In this document: positions 31,637 through 41,705 of the stretch, in pieces
How positions within the stretch are numbered: the first letter of the stretch is position 1
Layout of the letters: the number at the start of each line of letters is the position of its first letter
From: Pseudomonas poae
GTDB lineage: Bacteria > Pseudomonadota > Gammaproteobacteria > Pseudomonadales > Pseudomonadaceae
DNA: 64,000 nucleotides
Reading direction: 5' to 3'
NCBI GenBank assembly: GCA_004000515.1
Contig: CP034537.1
Location: 6,214,001 to 6,278,000 of the forward strand
The notes under the pieces: generated by a model
What the model saw: only the letters and a program-made list of their open reading frames with translations
Database searches by the model: none
Told to the model about the DNA's origin: nothing
Position numbers and translations under genes: made by a program

Positions 31637-32386
31637 TTACTGCCGGGCAGCGAGCAAGCGCTTGTGGCGGTTGCGTCGTGCGATGTTCAGGCACTCGATC
31701 ACCGCCGAGAACGCCATTGCCGCGTACACATAACCTTTAGGCACATGGGCGCCGAAGCCTTCGGCGATCAACGTCATGCCGATCATGATCAGGAAGCCCA
31801 AGGCCAGCATCACCACGGTCGGGTTGTCGTTGATAAATTTGGCCAACGGCTCGGCCGCCACCAGCATCACGATCACCGAGGTCACCACGGCAATGATCAT
31901 GATCGGCAAGTGCTCGGTCATGCCCACAGCGGTAATGATGCTGTCGATGGAAAACACCAGGTCGAGCATCAGGATCTGCCCGATGGCCGCCGCAAAACCG
32001 ATGGTCACGGTGTTGCTGACACTGGCCTTTTCCTCGGGCTCCGGGTCCATGCTGTGATGGATCTCGGTGGTGGCTTTCCATACCAGGAACAGGCCACCCG
32101 CAATCAGGATCATGTCTTTCCACGAAAACGCCTGGCCGAATACTTCAAACACCGGCGCTGTCAATTGCACGATAAACGCGATAGTGCTCAACAGGCCCAG
32201 GCGCAGCACCAACGCCATGCTGATACCGATACGTCGCGCCTTGGCCCGGTGCTGCTCCGGCAATTTGTTGGTGAGGATCGAGATGAAGATCAGGTTGTCG
32301 ATGCCCAGCACAATTTCCATGACGATCAAGGTCGCCAGTGCGACCCAGGCAGTGGGGCTGGCGGCCAGTTGTAAAAGGTAGTCCAT
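31637..32386 (-). CDS. TerC-family integral membrane protein
   Basis: A 249-residue protein with about seven helices and family motifs [40 protein letters not shown] and [18 protein letters not shown]; the paired acidic DN/DS membrane residues are the expected metal-ion site. TerC proteins are proposed metal-ion (Mn2+) exporters. Start at 32386. A small lipoprotein gene lies just upstream in the same direction. Confidence 0.9.
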   Translation of the reverse strand: MDYLLQLAASPTAWVALATLIVMEIVLGIDNLIFISILTNKLPEQHRAKARRIGISMALVLRLGLLSTIAFIVQLTAPVFEVFGQAFSWKDMILIAGGLFLVWKATTEIHHSMDPEPEEKASVSNTVTIGFAAAIGQILMLDLVFSIDSIITAVGMTEHLPIMIIAVVTSVIVMLVAAEPLAKFINDNPTVVMLALGFLIMIGMTLIAEGFGAHVPKGYVYAAMAFSAVIECLNIARRNRHKRLLAARQ

Positions 32387-32417
32387 AGGTCAGTCCTGAC
32401 GTGATAGTGCTGGGATA

Positions 32418-32669
32418 TTAGGTTTCTTTGGTGTCGGATTCAGCAGCGTTTTCGGCTTCTTCTTCCTGCTTCTCAGACTTGATCAGCCCCTGGGTTGCTT
32501 CACTCAATGCCTGTTCGGCGGCTTTGTGGGTGTCATCAATGGCTTGCTTGGCCGATTCAGTCGCTTTGCCAAGCACCTGCTGGGCGCTCTTTTCAACCTG
32601 ATCGCAACCGCTGATCACTACCAATGAAAGCGCAAGCAACGATGCTGCGCCCAGGGAATTGAGTTTCAT
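32418..32669 (-). CDS. Small lipoprotein with amphipathic helical body
   Basis: An 83-residue protein: signal peptide MKLNSLGAASLLALSLVV with lipobox ISGC, then alanine/lysine/glutamate-rich helix (QQVLGKATESAKQAIDDTHK) ending in an acidic tail. GAGGAATACATC supports the ATG at 32669. No domain is recognised; it resembles small coiled-coil lipoproteins of the envelope. Divergent from the LysR gene at 32804. Confidence 0.75.
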   Translation of the reverse strand: MKLNSLGAASLLALSLVVISGCDQVEKSAQQVLGKATESAKQAIDDTHKAAEQALSEATQGLIKSEKQEEEAENAAESDTKET

Positions 32670-32774
32670 GATGTATTCCTCGTTAGAACCATTGGGTCCA
32701 AGTAGTGGCCCCGCGATAGCGAGGCATTCTATGCAAGCCAACAGTTCAGGAAAATTCGTATTTTTCTCGCGTAT

Positions 32775-32793
32775 ACTTCGATTTTTACGAAGT
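32775..32793. promoter_or_regulatory. Inverted repeat before the LysR gene
   Basis: ACTTCG-ATTTTTA-CGAAGT is a perfect 6-base dyad with the T-N11-A form of LysR boxes, 10 bases before the LysR start codon, between it and the divergent lipoprotein gene. Autoregulation is a reasonable guess. Confidence 0.45.
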
Positions 32794-32803
32794 GACGGCC
32801 GCC

Positions 32804-33706
32804 ATGCTCAACTATCGCCAACTGCATTACTTCTGGGTTGTAGCCAAGACCGGCAGCATTGTGCGCGCTTGTGAGCAACTTAATCTCACCCCACAGACCA
32901 TCAGCGGGCAGATCAGCCTGCTTGAGCAAACCTTTGGTATCGCGCTGTTTCAGCGTGTCGGTCGTCAACTTGAGCTGACCGAAGCCGGGCGGCGGGCGCT
33001 GCCTTATGCCGAGCAGATGTTCCAGACCGGCAATGAATTGGAGGCGATGCTGCGGGCGCAGCCCAATGAGCAGCAGATCCTGTTCCGCGTTGGGGTGGCG
33101 GATGTGGTGCCCAAGTCCATCGTCTACCGCTTGATCGCGCCGACCATGGAGCTGAGCGAGCCGATCCGCATCACCTGCCGTGAAGACAAGCTCGAACGTC
33201 TGCTGGCCGACCTGGCCATCCAGCGCCTGGACCTGGTGATTTCCGATAGCCCGATGCCCAGTCATCTGGACATCAAGGGTTACAGCCAAAAGCTTGGGGA
33301 ATGTGGGATCAGTTTCTTCGCCACCCAGGCACTGGCTGACGCATACGGCGGCGATTTCCCACAGTGTTTGCAGGGAGCGCCGCTGTTGATTCCTGGGGCG
33401 GAGACGGTAGTGCGCAGCCGTTTGCAGCGCTGGTTCGCCGAGCAGCAGATCCAACCCAAGATTATCGGCGAGTTCGACGACAGCGCCTTGATGCAGGCCT
33501 TCGGGCAATCCGGCAGCGGGATTTTTATCGCCCCCAGCGTGATTGCCGACGAGGTGGTGCGCCAGTACGGCGTGGCGCTCATCGGCCAGACCGATGCCGT
33601 CACCGAGTCGTTCTACGCAATCTCGGTGGAGCGCAAGGTCAAGCACCCCGGCATCGTGGCGATTACCGAAGGCGCAAGACGCGAGTTGTTTACCGCCCTG
33701 CCCTGA
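32804..33706 (+). CDS. LysR-family regulator, NhaR-like
   Basis: A 300-residue regulator. Its N-terminus MLNYRQLHYFWVVAKTGSIV and TPQTISGQISLLEQTFGIAL match the NhaR subgroup, activators linked to Na+/H+ antiporter genes and osmotic stress in enterobacteria. The effector domain follows (FRVGVADVVPKSIVYRLI). No antiporter is next to it, though an NhaC-like gene lies about 10 kb away. Start ATG at 32804. Confidence 0.82.
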   Translation: MLNYRQLHYFWVVAKTGSIVRACEQLNLTPQTISGQISLLEQTFGIALFQRVGRQLELTEAGRRALPYAEQMFQTGNELEAMLRAQPNEQQILFRVGVADVVPKSIVYRLIAPTMELSEPIRITCREDKLERLLADLAIQRLDLVISDSPMPSHLDIKGYSQKLGECGISFFATQALADAYGGDFPQCLQGAPLLIPGAETVVRSRLQRWFAEQQIQPKIIGEFDDSALMQAFGQSGSGIFIAPSVIADEVVRQYGVALIGQTDAVTESFYAISVERKVKHPGIVAITEGARRELFTALP

Positions 33707-33710
33707 CGGT

Positions 33711-34868
33711 TCAGGCCTTGGCTGCGACCGGCTGCTTGGCAGTCATCAACCACAACGCCAGCAGGATCGACACCAAGATAAACCCCGACGCCGCAAAGCC
33801 CAGGCTGCCCAAGCCAAGCGTGTCGATCACATGCCCGCCGACCATCGCCCCCAAACCGATCCCCAGGTTGGCCCCGGCGATGTTCAGCGACGCGGCAAAC
33901 GCCGGCGCATGGGGCGCGGCCTTCATCAAGCGCACATGGCTGACCAGGAACATCGCCGCCTGGGTCACGCCCCACACGGCCATTGCGGCTGCCAGGCCGA
34001 TGGTGGAGTGAATCGCCGGCACCAATGCCACCATGCCCGCGATCATGAAACCGCAAAACACCATGGACGCAATCAATGGATGACGGTCCACCGCACGGCC
34101 ACCCAGGGAGTTGCCGATCAAGCCCACGGCACCGAACCCCATCAGGCACCACCCCACCAGCGTGCCGTCGAAACCGGCCAGGCGCTCGAGGATGTCCGCA
34201 AGGTACGTATAAGCGGTGAACATGCCGCTGAACACCAGGATTGACAGCAGGATATGGCCCTGCATCAGTGGGTTGCGCAGGATCTTGAACTGCGAGCGCA
34301 ACGTCACTTCATCGTTCTTCGGCTGGGTCACGGGCAAGTAGATGAGCAGCAGCACGGCCTTGGCCAGCGCCACCACGGCGAGGATGGCAAACGCGGTACG
34401 CCAGCCGAACATATCGGAAATCAACGTGCCCACCGGAATGCCAAACACCGTGGCGCAGACGATACCGAAGCCGATCTTCTCGATGGCGCGCCCAGCGTAC
34501 TCAGGCCCCACGATATCCACCGCCGTCTCGCTGGCCAGGGCCCAGAACACCGGGAGCCCCAAGGCCGGAATCAACCGCGCCAGGGCCATCACCCAGATAT
34601 TCGGCGCCAGCGCGGCGACGGTATTGGCCACGCCGAAGAGAATCAGGATGCTGATAAACAGGCGTTTGCGCGGGAAACGGGCGAAGTATGCCGTCAGAAA
34701 CGGCCCGAATGCCGCAACGGTAAACGCGAACAAGGTCACCAGCAGCCCGGCCTGGGACACGCTGACATTCAAGTCCCGAGCAATGGACGGCAGCAGGCCA
34801 ACAATCACGAACTCTGTGGTCAGCACGGTAAAACCAGCGGCCGACAACAGCAGAATGGGGAACAGCAT
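33711..34868 (-). CDS. MFS transporter, DHA1 (arabinose/chloramphenicol efflux type)
   Basis: A 385-residue 12-helix exporter. It has FTVLTTEFVIVGLLPSIARD at the first helix, PFLTAYFARFPRKRLFISIL at loop 2-3 and LARLIPALGLPVFWALASE, typical of DHA1 members such as the Sot/YdhP group. ATG at 34868 has TGGAG 7 bases upstream and is preferred over ATGs at 34892-34901. Convergent with the NhaR-like gene, with only 4 bases between stops. Confidence 0.85.
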   Translation of the reverse strand: MLFPILLLSAAGFTVLTTEFVIVGLLPSIARDLNVSVSQAGLLVTLFAFTVAAFGPFLTAYFARFPRKRLFISILILFGVANTVAALAPNIWVMALARLIPALGLPVFWALASETAVDIVGPEYAGRAIEKIGFGIVCATVFGIPVGTLISDMFGWRTAFAILAVVALAKAVLLLIYLPVTQPKNDEVTLRSQFKILRNPLMQGHILLSILVFSGMFTAYTYLADILERLAGFDGTLVGWCLMGFGAVGLIGNSLGGRAVDRHPLIASMVFCGFMIAGMVALVPAIHSTIGLAAAMAVWGVTQAAMFLVSHVRLMKAAPHAPAFAASLNIAGANLGIGLGAMVGGHVIDTLGLGSLGFAASGFILVSILLALWLMTAKQPVAAKA

Positions 34869-34975
34869 CAAAAACTCCAGAAACGACAACATCAACGACA
34901 ACCCGAGGGTTCGCTGACAGATAAGATGAGAAAGGGATGTCGAATCTTAACAGAGTGTTTCAAAGGTAGGGCATG

Positions 34976-35014
34976 AAAAAGCCCGGTGGCGCCTGCTGGC
35001 ACACACCGGGCTTT
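34976..35014. terminator. Bidirectional terminator
   Basis: AAAAAGCCCGGTG and CACCGGGCTTT form an 11-base GC-rich stem with A and T tracts. It follows the DUF1993 gene (- strand). On the other side it lies upstream of the MFS start. Confidence 0.8.
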
Positions 35015-35027
35015 GACGTATCAAGGC

Positions 35028-35537
35028 TTAGAACGCGCCCATGTAGTCGCGCTTGCCCACTTCCACACCGTTATGACGCAACAGGGCGTACGCGGTGGTG
35101 ACGTGGAAGAAGAACTGCGGCAAGCCGTAGCTCAGCAGGTAGGACTGGCCGCTGAAGCGCTTCTCTTTAGGAGTGCCAGGGCGGGTGATGATCTCGATGC
35201 CTTCCTTGCCGTCGACTTGCTCCGGCTTGATGGTGTCGACGAAGGCCAGCACCTTGGCGATCAGGGCTTGCAGGTCGGCGAAGGTGACTTCGCTGTCTTC
35301 GTATTTAGGCACTTCGATCTCGGCCAGGCGTGCTGAAACACCCTTGGCGAAGTCGACAGCGATCTGCACCTGGCGCACCAGTTGGAACATGTCCGGGAAC
35401 AGACGTGCTTGCAGCAGCGCGTTGGGCTCGATGTTCTTGGCGGTGGCGTGGGCTTCGGCTTTGTTCAGCACATCGCTCAAGGCGGTGAGCATTTGCTTGA
35501 AGACTGGGATGGAAGCGGCGTACAGGGAAATAGTCAT
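35028..35537 (-). CDS. DUF1993 family protein
   Basis: A 169-residue helical protein (SLYAASIPVFKQMLTALSDV, LFPDMFQLVRQVQIAVDFA, FFFHVTTAYALLRHNGVEVG) of the DUF1993/DinB-like family, with spaced histidines and acidic residues compatible with a metal-binding four-helix bundle. Function unknown. Start ATG at 35537; a strong terminator follows. Confidence 0.85.
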   Translation of the reverse strand: MTISLYAASIPVFKQMLTALSDVLNKAEAHATAKNIEPNALLQARLFPDMFQLVRQVQIAVDFAKGVSARLAEIEVPKYEDSEVTFADLQALIAKVLAFVDTIKPEQVDGKEGIEIITRPGTPKEKRFSGQSYLLSYGLPQFFFHVTTAYALLRHNGVEVGKRDYMGAF

Positions 35538-35653
35538 GGCAGTCTCATGGGTGATGGCACGGTTTGAACAGGCGACGATTATAGACCTGCCCGTCGCTTG
35601 TCTTTTATTTTTTCCGGCTTACGCTAGGCACTTCACTGCATAGGGAAAGCGCG

Positions 35654-36303
35654 ATGACCGCCGAGCACGACACCGACACCCCTGAGCCGCGCCTGAACAG
35701 CACGGAAATCCGCATCCTGGGCTGCCTGATCGAAAAACAGGCGACCAACCCGGAAACCTACCCCTGACCCTCAACGCCTTGGTGCTGGCCTGCAACCAGA
35801 AGACCAGCCGCGAGCCGGTGACCAACCTCAGCCAGGGCCAGGTCGGCCAGAGCCTGCGCGTGCTGGAAGGCCAGGGTTTTACCCGCCTGGTGATGGGCAG
35901 CCGCGCCGACCGTTGGGAACATCGCGTGGACAAGGCGCTGGAACTGGTGCCGGCCCAGGTGATCCTGATTGGCCTGCTTTTCCTGCGTGGGCCGCAGACG
36001 GTCAATGAACTGCTGACCCGCAGCGGGCGCATGCATGATTTTGAAGATGCAGAACAGGTTGTGCACCAGCTTGAACGCCTGATTGCACGTGGTTTGGCGG
36101 TGCTGGTACCGCGCCAGGCGGGTCAGCGGGAAGACCGGTATACCCACGCGCTGGGGGATCCAGCGGATATCGAGGCGATTCTCGCGGCGCGGGGCAGCCC
36201 GGTGGAGCGTGGGACGACGGGTGTTTCTGCCGAGCGCATCGAGGAGTTGGAAGCGCGGATTGCAGCATTGGAAGAGCGCTTGGCCCAGTTGGAACAGGCA
36301 TAA
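35654..36303 (+). CDS. YceH family protein, DUF480 (one frameshift)
   Basis: The protein has two winged-helix-like repeats ([40 protein letters not shown]) and a C-terminal coiled coil ([20 protein letters not shown]). The frame stops at 35765 as written; adding one C to the CCC run restores [19 protein letters not shown] and gives 216 residues, the family length. ATG at 35654. YceH proteins are widely conserved with no firm function. Confidence 0.86.
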
Positions 36304-36314
36304 CTCGGTTAAAC

Positions 36315-36404
36315 CTGTGGGAGCTGGCTTGCCTGCGATAGCGGTGTAACAGGTTAAGTATCTGTGACCGAATCACCGCCATCGCGGGCAAGCCCGCTCC
36401 CACA
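36315..36404. repeat. REPIN
   Basis: CTGTGGGAGCTGGCTTGCC.. (36315-) and ..GCCCGCTCCCACA (-36404) are inverted, slightly diverged REP copies enclosing about 27 bases between CGGTG/CACCG arms. Confidence 0.82.
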
Positions 36405-36422
36405 TTGGTTCTCCAGCGCTCA

Positions 36423-37241
36423 CTAACCCCGGGCGAACGCCACTGCCGCCTGGAACTGTTCATCTGTTGGCCGCACCCCGGTATAAAGCACAAACTGCTC
36501 CAGCGCCTGGATCGCAATCACCTCCAGCCCGGTAATCACCCGCTTGCCCTGGGCCCGCCCATGCACGATCAATGGTGTTTCGGCGGGGATCGCCACCACA
36601 TCGAACACGGTGTCTGCCGCATCCACGGCATCTGCCTCAAACGCCAGCGCATCTGCCTCGGCGCCACCGGTCATGCCGATGGGCGTCACGTTGATGAGCA
36701 TCTGCGGGCGCAACTCACCCAGTTCTGCATGCCACTCATACCCCAGGTTCTGCGCCAACGCCCGGCCGGCCGCCTCGTTGCGCGCGACGATCACACCCTT
36801 GGCATAGCCGCCGTCACGCAAGGCACTGGCCACGGCCTTGGCCATGCCACCGCTGCCGCGCAGGGCGAAGGTGGAGTCCTTGGGCACTGCGTGCTTTTTC
36901 AGCAGTTGTTCGATGGCAATGTAGTCAGTGTTGTAGGCCTTCAGATGGCCGTTGGTATTGACGATGGTGTTCAGGGAGTCGATGGCTTGAACTGAATCGT
37001 CCAGTTCGTCCACCAGGGCAATGGCGGCTTCCTTGAACGGCATGGAAACCCCGCAACCCCGCACACCCAGTGCGCGGATACCACCTATCGCGCCGGGCAA
37101 ATCCTGGCTACTGAACGCTTTATAGTAGAAGTTCAGACCCAGCTGTTCGTACAGATGGTTATGGAACCGCAAGCCAAAATTTCCAGGACGCGCCGACAAT
37201 GACATGCACAGTTGGGTGTCTTTGTTGGGGTGCATCTGCAT
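36423..37241 (-). CDS. Shikimate 5-dehydrogenase-like oxidoreductase
   Basis: A 272-residue AroE-fold protein. It has GCGVSMPFKEAAIAL (SMPFK with catalytic Lys), IDSLNTIVNTNGHLKAYNTD (substrate Asp) and the nucleotide-binding FALRGSGGMAKAVASALRD. It is of the shikimate dehydrogenase-like (HI0607-type) branch with a distinct C-terminus, so shikimate may not be the main substrate. AAGGAGTTACCC supports the ATG at 37241. Confidence 0.85.
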   Translation of the reverse strand: MQMHPNKDTQLCMSLSARPGNFGLRFHNHLYEQLGLNFYYKAFSSQDLPGAIGGIRALGVRGCGVSMPFKEAAIALVDELDDSVQAIDSLNTIVNTNGHLKAYNTDYIAIEQLLKKHAVPKDSTFALRGSGGMAKAVASALRDGGYAKGVIVARNEAAGRALAQNLGYEWHAELGELRPQMLINVTPIGMTGGAEADALAFEADAVDAADTVFDVVAIPAETPLIVHGRAQGKRVITGLEVIAIQALEQFVLYTGVRPTDEQFQAAVAFARG

Positions 37242-37403
37242 GGGTAACTCCTTGAAGTAAGCAAATCGGTACAGACCTTACACAACCTTTACCTATCGGC
37301 CGTGCTGTTTTTCAGAAATACGTTGTCTTAAAAGTATCCCCGCGACAATCCTTGAGTCTATTGATTGCAGACCACAAGCGCAGGGGCTAACCGAGGAATG
37401 ACC

Positions 37404-37750
37404 ATGATTCGTACAATCCCCAAGATCGCCTTGCTTGTTGGCGCACTCGCTATGGCAGGCCAAGCCTCCGCCCACGGTGGTGGTTGGGGTGGCCCGGCCG
37501 TATTGGTGCTTTAGTCGGCGCAGCCGTAGTGGGCTCCGTGGTTGCCAGCCAACCCCGTGAGGTCTACGTGCAGCAACCGGTGTATGTCCAGCCGCAGCCG
37601 GTCTATGCCGCTCCGCCGCCGGTCTACTACGCACCGCCGCCACCGGTGTATGTGCAACAACAGGTCTATTACCGTCCGGCGCCGGTGTACTACGGGCCGC
37701 CACGTGGCTACTACGGCCCTCCCCACGGCTACTACGGCCGCGGCTGGTAA
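37404..37750 (+). CDS. Exported Tyr/Pro-rich protein (one frameshift)
   Basis: Signal peptide IRTIPKIALLVGALAMAGQA (cleavage near ASA-HGGG), a short glycine-zipper-like hydrophobic stretch (GRIGALVGAAVVGSVVA), then repeated PVYV/PPPVYYA and GYYGPP units to the C-terminus. The frame breaks near 37495; one added base joins HGGGWGG to PGRIGALVG and gives 115 residues. GAGGA before ATG 37404. An envelope or extracellular low-complexity protein of unknown role; such proteins are common in Pseudomonas. Confidence 0.72.
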
Positions 37751-37772
37751 ATTTGAATCAACACGTCTGAAC

Positions 37773-37803
37773 CAGGCCTCGCCCATACGCGGGGCCTTTT
37801 TTT
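37773..37803 (+). terminator. Rho-independent terminator
   Basis: GGCCTCGC-CCATAC-GCGGGGCC followed by TTTTTTT, 23 bases after the Tyr/Pro-rich gene. Confidence 0.85.
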
Positions 37804-37983
37804 GTGTGAAAAGTCCTGATTTATGCTGCCAAGGTCGCTATGAGGACAATGGCCCAAGCGAAATCGCACATCATCAACACCATTGTCTACTTGCTCGATC
37901 GGGGCCCGCGCTGTCATGTTTGTGTCACAACACGCTTCCACTATCGATCCTGTCCACCCAATAACAATTAAGGACGACTGACC

Positions 37984-38178
37984 ATGCCCACACAAAACCC
38001 GCACCGCACCGCTGGCCTTTGTACGTCCAGCAAGGTCTACAGCGCGCTTACCGAGCTCAAGGCCCTGGAAGGCCATCGCAGTGCCAAGTTCCTCGCGCTG
38101 CTGGCGGAAAACCTGGTACGCAAGGGGCTGCTAAGCGAACAAGAAGTGGTGAACATGCTCGACCAAGTCGTGGACTGA
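37984..38178 (+). CDS. Small hypothetical protein, 64 residues
   Basis: MPTQNPHRTAGLCTSSKVYS, then a helical pair (SALTELKALEGHRSAKFLAL and GLLSEQEVVNMLDQVV). AAGGACGACTGACC precedes the ATG. No domain is recognised; the tail resembles short protein-binding helices. Codon use and ribosome site favour a real gene. Confidence 0.6.
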   Translation: MPTQNPHRTAGLCTSSKVYSALTELKALEGHRSAKFLALLAENLVRKGLLSEQEVVNMLDQVVD

Positions 38179-38269
38179 CGCCTGGCGTCGATGTCGACTA
38201 TCGAGACAGGTGATTTTTCCTACAGCGCTTCACCCAATAAAGTGACCTCCATAGCGATTGGAGGTACTT

Positions 38270-38452
38270 ATGCCCACTGTTCACATCATGTCCGTCATCG
38301 GCAGCGCCGTCCCCGCCCCTCTTCGGGAACTGGGCCTGCTCGCCTGCTGGTACCTGGTACGCGACGGCGAAGCCATCAGCGGCCCACTCACGTCGTTGTC
38401 GGCCGCCGAGAAACAGCTGCAACAGGCCGCAAACTTCAAGCTTCACGCCTGA
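38270..38452 (+). CDS. Small hypothetical protein, 60 residues
   Basis: MPTVHIMSVIGSAVPAPLRE then ACWYLVRDGEAISGPLTSLS and a short helix. GGAGG lies 5-9 bases before the ATG at 38270, giving a strong start. The middle segment resembles a GYF_2-like (WYLxRdGxxxGPxxxxxL) fragment, only as a suggestion. It is convergent with the AI-2E family gene. Confidence 0.6.
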   Translation: MPTVHIMSVIGSAVPAPLRELGLLACWYLVRDGEAISGPLTSLSAAEKQLQQAANFKLHA

Positions 38453-38455
38453 AGC

Positions 38456-39521
38456 CTAAGGCAACGGCAACTTGACCCGCGGCTTGCTTTCGACAAACAG
38501 CGCCCAGCTCGACATAAACAACGCCGCCACCAGCGGCCCAATCACAAAGCCGTTCAGGCCGAATACCGACAGGCCGCCCAGGGTCGAGATCAGAATCAGG
38601 TAATCCGGCATCTTGGTGTCCTTGCCCACCAGGATGGGGCGCAGCACGTTGTCCACCAGGCCAATCACAAACACGCCAAACAAGCCCAGCACCACGCCCT
38701 GCCAGATCGAACCGCTCAACAGGAAGTAGACGGCGACCGGCCCCATACAATCCCGGCACCCACTGCGGGCAGCAATGACAAGAACGCCATCAACACCGCC
38801 CAGAGCAACGCGCTGGGAATGTCCAGGAACCAGAAGATCACTCCACCCAGCGCACCTTGCGTCACGGCCACCAGCACGTTGCCCTTGACCGTGGCACGCA
38901 CCACCCGATTGAACTTGAGTTGCAACCGGCGCTTCTGCGGCTCGGCCAACGGCACCGCCGTGCGCACCTTGCGCACCAGCTCCGGGCCGTCGCGCAGCAG
39001 GAAAAACAGCAAATACAGCATGATGAAAAAGCTCACCAGGAAATCAAACGTACCCTGGCCAAAGCTGAACGCCTGGGACGCAAAAAACTGGCTGCCCTGC
39101 ATCGCACTCTTGACGATCTTCTCCCGCAAGCCTTCCAGGTTGCCCATGCCAAAGCGGTCCAGCAGGTGCTGGAAGTACGGCGGCAACACGTTCTTGAACT
39201 GCTCGATATACCCCGCCACGTCCAACTTGCCGCTTTCGACGTTCTTGTAGAGCGTTGCCCCTCCTGCACCAGCAGGGCGCTGGTGATGATCACCGGCAAA
39301 ATCGCTATCACCAGGCAGGCGGCCAAGGTGGTCAGCGACGTGAGGTTGCGGTTCCAGCCCGTCCGCAACTGCAGGCGTCGCTGCATTGGCGCAAAGATGA
39401 TGCCCAGGATCACCGCCCAGAACACCGCGCCATAGAACGGCAGCAATATCCAGATAAAGGCGATGGTCACCAGCACCAGTAGCAGCAGTAGGGTCTTGAA
39501 TTGCAGGTTGGTTTGATTCAT
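38456..39521 (-). CDS. AI-2E family transporter (two frameshifts)
   Basis: A 355-residue (repaired) membrane protein of the AI-2E/PerM family with about eight helices; members export or move small molecules or ions, and the AI-2 role is proven for few. Motifs: VFWAVILGIIFAPMQRRLQL, LLPAVGAGIVWGPVAVYFLL and GLVDNVLRPILVG. Single-base losses near 39258 (VQEG|ATLYKNVESGK) and near 38745 (IVWG|PVAVYF). ATG at 39521. Confidence 0.86.
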
Positions 39522-39624
39522 GTCCGGTCCATGTCAGAAAAGCAGCAGACCCGCGTAGGCCTTGTTGCTTAGTCCGCGCAGAAACCTGGGAGTGCCCTTA
39601 TTTATCCAACACGCTTGGGCCCTA

Positions 39625-40182
39625 TCATTCCTGCGCCTTGGCCTCGCTTAGCAACGCCTGAATCACCCGTTCTTGTTCGTCATAACGGCCTTCGCCAAAG
39701 TGCGTGTAACGCACCTGCCCCTTGGCGTCGACCAGGTAGTGGGCGGGCCAGTACTGGTTATCGAAGTGACGCCAGATCGCATAGTTGTTGTCGATGGCAA
39801 CGGGGTAAGTGATCCCCAGCTTGCGCACCTGCTCCCTGACGTTGGCGGTGATGTGCTCGTAGGCGTATTCCGGCGTGTGCACGCCGACTACCACCAGGCC
39901 ATCCTTTTCGTACTTCTCCGCCCAGGCCTTTACGTACGGCAGGGTGCGTCGACAGTTGACGCAGTCGTAGGTCCAGAAATCCACCAGTACTACTTTGCCT
40001 CTGAGTACCTCGCCGGTCAGTGGCGGAGAGTTGAGCCATTCAACCGCCCCCGCCAACGACGGCATGGGGCCCAGCGTATTGCCGGTTGTGGCATCAGCCT
40101 TGGTTTCAGGGCTGACCATCAGGCTGCAGGCCAATGCGACCATCAGCAGCAGGCCGGCGATCAGGAGTGCGAAAGGACGCAT
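39625..40182 (-). CDS. Redoxin/thioredoxin-like exported protein
   Basis: A 185-residue protein with an N-terminal signal or anchor (FALLIAGLLLMVALACSLMV) and a TlpA/DipZ-type thioredoxin fold: VVLVDFWTYDCVNCRRTLPY has CVNC as active site, followed by VVVGVHTPEY, ITYPVAIDNNYAIWRHF and YWPAHYLVDAKGQVRY (cis-Pro region WPA). A periplasmic thiol-disulfide or peroxide-related function is likely. ATG at 40182. Confidence 0.86.
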   Translation of the reverse strand: MRPFALLIAGLLLMVALACSLMVSPETKADATTGNTLGPMPSLAGAVEWLNSPPLTGEVLRGKVVLVDFWTYDCVNCRRTLPYVKAWAEKYEKDGLVVVGVHTPEYAYEHITANVREQVRKLGITYPVAIDNNYAIWRHFDNQYWPAHYLVDAKGQVRYTHFGEGRYDEQERVIQALLSEAKAQE

Positions 40183-40355
40183 GGTGTTTACCTTGTCGAT
40201 AGGGAGGCGCCTATTGGACACCCTGGAGGTATCGCACCTATGTCAAAAACCGCCCACCGATACACAGCAATACAAAAAGCCCAAAGAACGATCTGGATCA
40301 ATAAACCGCCCGCGTGCCTCGTCTACCCTCGCGCCTTTTTTTGCGGTCCGTGCCC

Positions 40356-41668
40356 ATGCCTCCCATCCTTGCCCCCGAACTGCTCGCCCCCGCCGGCACC
40401 CTGAAAAACATGCGCTACGCCTTTGCCTATGGCGCCGATGCGGTCTACGCCGGCCAACCGCGCTATAGCCTGCGGGTGCGCAACAATGAGTTCGACCACG
40501 CCAACCTGGCCTCGGCATCGACGAAGCCCATGCCCAGGGCAAGCGCTTCTACGTAGTGGTCAACATCGCGCCCCACAACGCCAAGTTGAAGACCTTCCTC
40601 AAGGACTTGGCCCCCGTGATCGCCATGGGCCCGGATGCACTGATCATGTCCGACCCTGGGTTGATCATGCTGGTACGCCGACACTTCCCGCAGATGCCGA
40701 TTCACTTGTCGGTGCAAGCCAACACGGTGAACTGGGCCAGCGTGGAGTTTTGGCAGCAACAAGGCATCTGCCGGGTGATCCTGTCGCGGGAACTGTCGCT
40801 GGAAGAGATCGCCGAGATCCGCCAGCAAGTACCGGCCATGGAGCTGGAGGTGTTTGTGCACGGCGCCTTGTGCATGGCCTATTCCGGGCGCTGCCTGCTC
40901 TCGGGCTACATGAACAAGCGCGACGCCAACCAAGGCAGCTGCACCAATGCGTGCCGCTGGAAATATCAGGCCACGCCTGCGGTGGAAAACGCTACTGGCG
41001 ATATCGTCCTGGAATACACGCCAACCCTGGGGATTGGCGCGCCGACCGACCAGGTGTTCCTGCTGCAGGAAGCCAACCGTCCCGATGAACACATGCCCGC
41101 CTTCGAAGACGAGCACGGCACCTACATCATGAACGCCAAGGACCTGCGTGCGGTGCAACACGTGGAGCGCCTGAGCCAGATGGGCGTGCATTCGCTGAAG
41201 ATCGAAGGTCGTACCAAATCCCACTTCTACTGCGCACGCACTACGCAGGTGTATCGCCAGGCGATTGATGACGCGGTGGCCGGTCGCGCGTTTGACCGCA
41301 ACCTGATGACCCATCTCGAATCCCTGGCGCAACGCGGCTACACCGAAGGTTTCCTGCGCCGCCACGTGCACGACGAATACCAGAACTACCAGAACGGCAG
41401 TTCAGTGTCGGAGCGCCAGCAGTTTGTCGGTGAGTTGACCGGCGAGCGTCGCGGTGAGCTGGCCGAGGTCAAGGTGAAGAACCGCTTTACGGTGGGCAAT
41501 CATCTGGAATTGATGACCCCCGCCGGTAATTTCCACTTTGACCTGGCCAGTTTGTACAGCGCCAAGGGCGAAGCCATCGAGGTGGCACCGGGGGATGGGC
41601 ACACGGTGTATGTGCCGCTCCCGACGGAGATGGATTTAAACTTCGGTTTGTTGATGCGTGACGTCTGA
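40356..41668 (+). CDS. trhP: U32-family tRNA hydroxylation protein TrhP/YegQ (one frameshift)
   Basis: Member of peptidase family U32; YegQ/TrhP makes 5-hydroxyuridine at tRNA position 34 with prephenate-derived chemistry. Starts PPILAPELLAPAGTLKNMRY. The frame breaks near 40512: adding a base restores NLASGIDEAHAQGKRFYVVV before NIAPHNAKLKTFLKDL. It has FVHGALCMAYSGRC and RDANQGSCTNACRWKY, the four-cysteine cluster of the family, and SLKIEGRTKSHFY. Repaired length 437 residues. Confidence 0.84.
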
Positions 41669-41705
41669 AGCTGTCGAACCGGAGCAAGCGTCCTCGCCAC
41701 GCAGG